9,973 nucleotides of DNA from NCBI GenBank assembly GCA_013813075.1, contig JACCSI010000440.1:1-9973 (forward strand), written 5' to 3'. The translations under genes were made by a program, and so were the position numbers. A model generated the notes under the pieces. The model ran no database searches and was not told the origin of the DNA. It saw only the letters and a program-made list of their open reading frames with translations. Positions 7,389-9,973 of the stretch are shown in pieces; within the stretch, counting starts at the first letter, position 1, and the number at the start of each line of letters is the position of its first letter. Origin of the DNA: Acidobacteriota bacterium (GTDB taxonomy: Bacteria > Acidobacteriota > Vicinamibacteria > Vicinamibacterales > UBA2999).

Positions 7389-8294
7389 ACCCTCGCATTA
7401 TGGACGACGGGTACGACGTACTTCCTGATTCTGGTCGGTGGTCTGGTGCGCGCGTCGGGCGCGGGGCTCGGCTGTCCTGACTGGCCGCGCTGTTTCGGAT
7501 TATGGGTTCCGCCCATGTCGGTGTCCGAACTGCCCGTGGGATTTGAGATCTCGCAGTTCAACCCGACGCTGATGTGGACTGAGTATCTGAACCGACTCCT
7601 CGGCGTCACGGTCGGATTCTTAATCTTTGCGACGCTCGTGTCCGCGTGGCGCCATCACCGCACAACGCCGCGAATCCTGTGGCCGACATGCGCCGCCTTC
7701 GTGCTGGTGGGTGTCGAAGGCTGGCTCGGGGGCGTCGTCGTGCAGAATGATCTCGCCGCCTGGATCGTAACCGTACACTTGCTGGTCGCACTCGTGATCG
7801 TGTCGTTGCTGCTGTATGCGACGCTGTATACGTTCTTCGCGGCAGGCGCGGCACCCCCGCCGCAGGGCACGTTACGCCGTCCGCTGACGTGGTCGGCGCT
7901 CGGCCTCATCCTCCTGACCCTGGCCCAGGTGACGCTGGGCGCGCAGGTGCGAGAAGGCGTGGACGCGGCGCTCGACGCTGGCGCGGCCCGCGGCGAAGCG
8001 CTCGGCACGGTGGGGTCGTACGACATGTGGCACCGCGATGCGGCTGTGCTGGTGCTCGCGGGGATGCTGCTGACGCTGTGGCTCGTGCACCGCCGTCACC
8101 GTCGCGACCTCGCGCTAATTCGCGCCGCGTATTTGACCGGGGCGTTGGTCGCCGTGCAAATCTGCCTCGGCTTGACCATGGCGTACCTCACCCTGACACC
8201 TTACGCCCAGGTAGCACATCTAAGTGGATCGAGTCTGCTGCTGGGTGCGGAAACGGTGCTGTTTCTCCTGGCCCGCTGGCTGCCGAGTGAGTAG
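7362..8294 (+). CDS. ctaA: Heme A synthase (CtaA/COX15 family)
   Basis: This 310-residue polytopic membrane enzyme oxidises the C8 methyl of heme O to a formyl group to make heme A for aa3-type cytochrome oxidases. Eight helices are arranged as two four-helix halves (about 12-32, 74-94, 107-127, 133-160, then 176-195, 224-244, 253-276 and 284-306). The family signature VGGLVRASGAGLGCPDWPRC spans 25-44, with an extracytoplasmic Cys38/Cys44 pair as in bacterial enzymes that use a cysteine pair. The catalytic-site Glu is Glu74 in TEYLNRLLG. The expected histidine three residues later is Asn77, while the other three heme-ligand histidines are present: His139 (TVHLL), His224 (MWHRD) and His286 (VAHLS). 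The ATG at 7362 directly precedes the usual N-terminus. The gene is alone; no ctaB or oxidase subunit gene lies in the window. It is divergent from DUF2062 across 27 nt. Confidence 0.94.
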   Translation: MARRLTSFQTLALWTTGTTYFLILVGGLVRASGAGLGCPDWPRCFGLWVPPMSVSELPVGFEISQFNPTLMWTEYLNRLLGVTVGFLIFATLVSAWRHHRTTPRILWPTCAAFVLVGVEGWLGGVVVQNDLAAWIVTVHLLVALVIVSLLLYATLYTFFAAGAAPPPQGTLRRPLTWSALGLILLTLAQVTLGAQVREGVDAALDAGAARGEALGTVGSYDMWHRDAAVLVLAGMLLTLWLVHRRHRRDLALIRAAYLTGALVAVQICLGLTMAYLTLTPYAQVAHLSGSSLLLGAETVLFLLARWLPSE

Positions 8295-8336
8295 AATGAC
8301 CGCCACAGTGAACGCTTCACACGTCCAGACCGGCCG

Positions 8337-8360
8337 GTTCGCGAGTTCGCGCGTTCGCCG
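8337..8360 (+). repeat. Three tandem 8-bp units (GTTCGCGA, GTTCGCGC, GTTCGCCG)
   Basis: Three adjacent octamers share GTTCGC and differ in the last two bases. The third unit runs into CGAAC so that GTTCG-C-CGAAC (8353-8363) is a perfect inverted repeat. It lies in the 245-nt non-coding gap after ctaA. It could be a protein binding site, replication slippage, or nothing. A second small inverted repeat, GTGAA-CGC-TTCAC, is at 8308-8320. The rest of 8295-8433 shows no gene or RNA that I can recognise. Confidence 0.4.
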
Positions 8361-8419
8361 AACGGCGCCAACCGGGCGGCGCACTGCGATTCGCTCGCAG
8401 GCGGCTCTTTGTACGCGCT

Positions 8420-8527
8420 GCATCTGTAGCTAGTCTCTCGCGGCACGGGCCCGCGGGAGATTCATCCCACACGATTTTTTCAGTAGGTCTCATTTCAAAA
8501 TCTGTTGATGCCCCCTTGGCTTGGGGC
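8420..8527 (+). promoter_or_regulatory. Candidate structured leader of the DUF1684 gene
   Basis: Several helices can be drawn by eye. Hairpin A pairs 8434-8443 (TCTCTCGCGG) with 8451-8460 (CCGCGGGAGA): 10 pairs with one G-U and a 7-nt loop. Helix B pairs GATTTT (8473-8478) with AAAATC (8497-8502). Hairpin C pairs GCCCC (8510-8514) with GGGGC (8523-8527) and touches the ribosome binding site at 8528. GCATC (8420-8424) can pair with GATGC (8507-8511), which would enclose A and B but competes with hairpin C for 8510-8511. The 8471-8510 part is clearly richer in A and T than the rest of the window. It matches no riboswitch class I know. Hairpin A could instead be an imperfect terminator for ctaA, but its T6 run (8475-8480) is 14 nt past the stem. 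Confidence 0.3.
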
Positions 8528-8532
8528 GGGAG
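8528..8532 (+). promoter_or_regulatory. Ribosome binding site (GGGAG) that sets the DUF1684 start
   Basis: GGGAG is followed by 7 nt and then the ATG at 8540. It supports this start over the in-frame TTG at 8516, which has no such site and would place polar residues before the signal peptide. The site abuts the hairpin with arms 8510-8514 and 8523-8527. Confidence 0.75.
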
Positions 8533-8539
8533 CGTATCC

Positions 8540-9430
8540 ATGATCGTCCGAACGCCATGGCTCGTCGCCGCTGCACTCGCGGTCGTCTTCGTCGCAGGAC
8601 CCGCCGCCGGGAGTTACGACACGGCCCCGCTGCTGAAGTTCCGAGGCGAGCGCGAAAAATCGCTGCAAGCGGACAGCGGCTGGCTCACGGTCGCCGGTCT
8701 GCACTTTTTGAATCCTGGTGACAACCGCATCGGCTCCGATCCGTCCAACGACATCGTGCTGAACTTCCCTAGCGTGCCCAGTCACGTCGGCGTCATCACG
8801 ATGCAGGGCACCAACGTCCGTATTCGCGCCGCAGCGGGGCAGACGCTTATCATCAACGACCGGCCGGCTACGGAATCGGAACTGCACGGCAGCTTTGACC
8901 AGAAGCCAACGGACACGCTGAAGTTCGGTGCCGTCACGGTCTTTGTCCACTACAGCGGGCCGCGTCTTGCCCTGCGGGTCCGGGATCAGCAAAGCGCGCT
9001 GCGCACCGGGTTCCGGGGACTGCGCTGGTACGACCCCAACGCGGCGTATCGTGTCGAGGCGACGTTCTCGCCTTATCCCGAGACCAGGACAATTCAAATC
9101 CCGAACATTCTCGGAGACCTCGAGCCGTTTACCGCGGTGGGCGACGTGACGTTTGCGCTTGGTGACGCGCGGCATACGATGGAAGCGTGGGGCAGCGGCA
9201 AGCGCCTGTGGTTCGTGTTTCGCGATAAGACGAGCGGCGGCGACACCTATCCGTCGGCGCGCTTTCTCTACACCGATCAACCCGTCGACGGAAAAGTCGT
9301 ATTGGATTTCAACTTCGCGCAAAACCCGCCGTGCGCGTACAACTCGTACACCACATGCCCGCTGCCGCCTCTGCAGAATCGGCTCTCGGTCGCGGTTGAA
9401 GCCGGAGAGAAAAAATACTCGCTACCGTAG
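8540..9430 (+). CDS. Exported DUF1684 protein
   Basis: This is a 296-residue protein with a typical Sec signal peptide (residues 1-24, MIVRTPW then a hydrophobic core, ending PAAG before SYD), so it is periplasmic or secreted. No lipobox cysteine is present. The DUF1684 pattern is clear: FRGEREKSLQADSGWLTVAG (34-53), the FHA-like block NRIGSDPSNDIVL (62-74), GFRGLRWYDPN (157-167), and the family end with DFNFAQNPPCAYNSY (256-270), TCPLPPLQNRL (272-282) and EAGEKKY (287-293). Cys265 and Cys273 are conserved in the family and may form a disulfide or bind something. Its biochemical role is unknown. The start is set by a GGGAG at 8528. It follows ctaA on the same strand but 245 nt away, so it is probably transcribed separately. 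The LysE-type gene begins 95 nt downstream. Confidence 0.9.
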   Translation: MIVRTPWLVAAALAVVFVAGPAAGSYDTAPLLKFRGEREKSLQADSGWLTVAGLHFLNPGDNRIGSDPSNDIVLNFPSVPSHVGVITMQGTNVRIRAAAGQTLIINDRPATESELHGSFDQKPTDTLKFGAVTVFVHYSGPRLALRVRDQQSALRTGFRGLRWYDPNAAYRVEATFSPYPETRTIQIPNILGDLEPFTAVGDVTFALGDARHTMEAWGSGKRLWFVFRDKTSGGDTYPSARFLYTDQPVDGKVVLDFNFAQNPPCAYNSYTTCPLPPLQNRLSVAVEAGEKKYSLP

Positions 9431-9489
9431 GGCGTGCCTTCGGCGACTGCCCCGGCGCATTCTTGTCGATCGATCACGCGAGCGCAAGA

Positions 9490-9509
9490 CCGGCCGTCGC
9501 CGGCTCTTT
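9490..9509 (+). terminator. Weak hairpin after the DUF1684 gene, possible terminator
   Basis: CCGGC (9490-9494) pairs with GCCGG (9499-9503) around a CGTC loop and is followed by CTCTTT. Stem and T-tract are both short, so this would be a poor intrinsic terminator. It lies in the 95-nt gap before the LysE-type gene, and read-through into that gene is possible. Confidence 0.2.
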
Positions 9510-9514
9510 GGTAT

Positions 9515-9519
9515 GGTGA
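9515..9519 (+). promoter_or_regulatory. Ribosome binding site-like GGTGA before the LysE-type gene
   Basis: GGTGA lies 6 nt before the GTG at 9526. A stop codon in the same frame (TGA at 9517-9519) rules out any longer N-terminus, so this GTG is the first usable start. Confidence 0.5.
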
Positions 9520-9525
9520 CGTCTC

Positions 9526-9973
9526 GTGGATCCGCTGCTGGTCGGGTACTTGCTCTACACCGCCGTCCTGGTGCTGACACCCGGCTCCACGACTGCCGTC
9601 GTCGTGCGCAACACGTTACAGGGTGGCGCAAGGGCGGGATTGACGGCGGCCGCCGGCGCGGCGCTCGGGAATACGTCGCACGCGGCGGCTGCGGGACTTG
9701 GCGTTGCGCTCGTGTTCGCCCGCTGGCCAGTGATGATGACGGCGCTGCGGCTCGCAGGGGCGTCGTACTTGGCGTGGCTCGGTGCCACGAGCTTGTATAG
9801 AGTAGTACGTTATCCCGATGGCGGGATGCCATTGATATCTGGCCAGCCGTCGTCTTCGTCGAACGAGCGCCCGGGCAGCTTTCGTCAGGGGCTCATCGTG
9901 AACCTGCTCAACCCGGCGATTGCCGCCTTCTACCTGCTGGTCGTGCCGTCGTTCATCCGACGCGACGCGCCTG
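9526..9973 (+). CDS. LysE/RhtB-family translocator, N-terminal 149 codons
   Basis: An open frame starts at GTG 9526 and runs off the right edge with no stop, so the C-terminus is missing. The fragment shows the LysE/RhtB layout: a first helix ending in VLVLTPGSTTAVVV (where relatives usually read TPGPN), the glycine-rich QGGARAGLTAAAGAALG, a helix through AAAGLGVALVFA, LAGASYLAWLGATSLYR, a polar cytoplasmic loop (about residues 93-120), then SFRQGLIVNLLNPAIAAFYL, which matches the conserved 'f..G...nllNPK..lFf' region. Family members export amino acids or similar small molecules across the inner membrane by proton-coupled transport; the substrate cannot be told. The usual length is about 200-210 residues, so some 55-60 are missing. 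The start is fixed by an in-frame stop just upstream and a GGTGA site. Confidence 0.88.
   Translation, partial: MDPLLVGYLLYTAVLVLTPGSTTAVVVRNTLQGGARAGLTAAAGAALGNTSHAAAAGLGVALVFARWPVMMTALRLAGASYLAWLGATSLYRVVRYPDGGMPLISGQPSSSSNERPGSFRQGLIVNLLNPAIAAFYLLVVPSFIRRDAP

Noticed and set aside
8434..8480. Intrinsic terminator of ctaA
   Set aside because: The stem is strong but the T6 run begins 14 nt after it, and it lies 140 nt past the stop; listed only as part of a candidate leader.
8495..9322. Long minus-strand open frame (275 codons) opposite the DUF1684 gene
   Set aside because: The plus frame has a signal peptide, a good ribosome site and family motifs; the minus frame has none.
1..9973. Defence island, mobile element, CRISPR array or biosynthetic cluster
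   Set aside because: All recognised genes are common chromosomal families. No transposase, integrase, repeat-spacer pattern, tRNA or att-like repeat was found, and base composition is even apart from a short leader.

Overview
The window is a GC-rich chromosomal segment from a bacterium that is most likely a member of the Acidobacteriota, possibly Vicinamibacteria. The best marker is an orphan two-module FtsX/MacB-type permease of the ADOP family (acidobacterial duplicated orphan permease). The exported P1 peptidase, the DUF1684 lipoprotein-like protein, the heme A synthase and the single-subunit oligosaccharyltransferase are compatible with an aerobic Gram-negative of that kind. Phylum is inferred from family content, not from a marker gene.

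Layout, left to right: the C-terminal end of a family-4/UdgX-like uracil-DNA glycosylase (+, cut by the window edge); a small DUF5658-like membrane protein (+); a secreted P1-family (DmpA/BapA-type) self-cleaving peptidase (-); a full-length STT3/AglB/PglB-type oligosaccharyltransferase (+), divergent from the peptidase; the ADOP permease (-), whose 3' end lies only 5 nt from the oligosaccharyltransferase stop; a DUF2062 membrane protein (-) just upstream of the permease on the same strand; a CtaA/COX15 heme A synthase (+), divergent from DUF2062 across a very short control region; a 245-nt intergenic stretch with hairpins and a short repeat; an exported DUF1684 protein (+); and the first 149 codons of a LysE/RhtB-type exporter (+), cut by the right edge.

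There is no large operon. Most genes are single and strand changes are frequent, so the segment looks like ordinary core or housekeeping chromosome. I see no mobile element, CRISPR array, tRNA or rRNA, toxin-antitoxin pair or phage gene, and no base-composition island that would suggest recent transfer. The genes do not form an obvious joint pathway: DNA repair, peptide turnover in the envelope, protein glycosylation, an envelope permease, heme A supply for a terminal oxidase, and an amino-acid-type exporter.

The points most worth a second look are the complete STT3 enzyme in a non-epsilonproteobacterial setting with no glycan genes beside it; a heme A synthase whose first expected heme-site histidine is asparagine; a cysteine-containing insert just before the self-cleavage site of the P1 peptidase; and the unusually structured, locally AT-rich leader of the DUF1684 gene. 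I found no convincing new multi-gene system.
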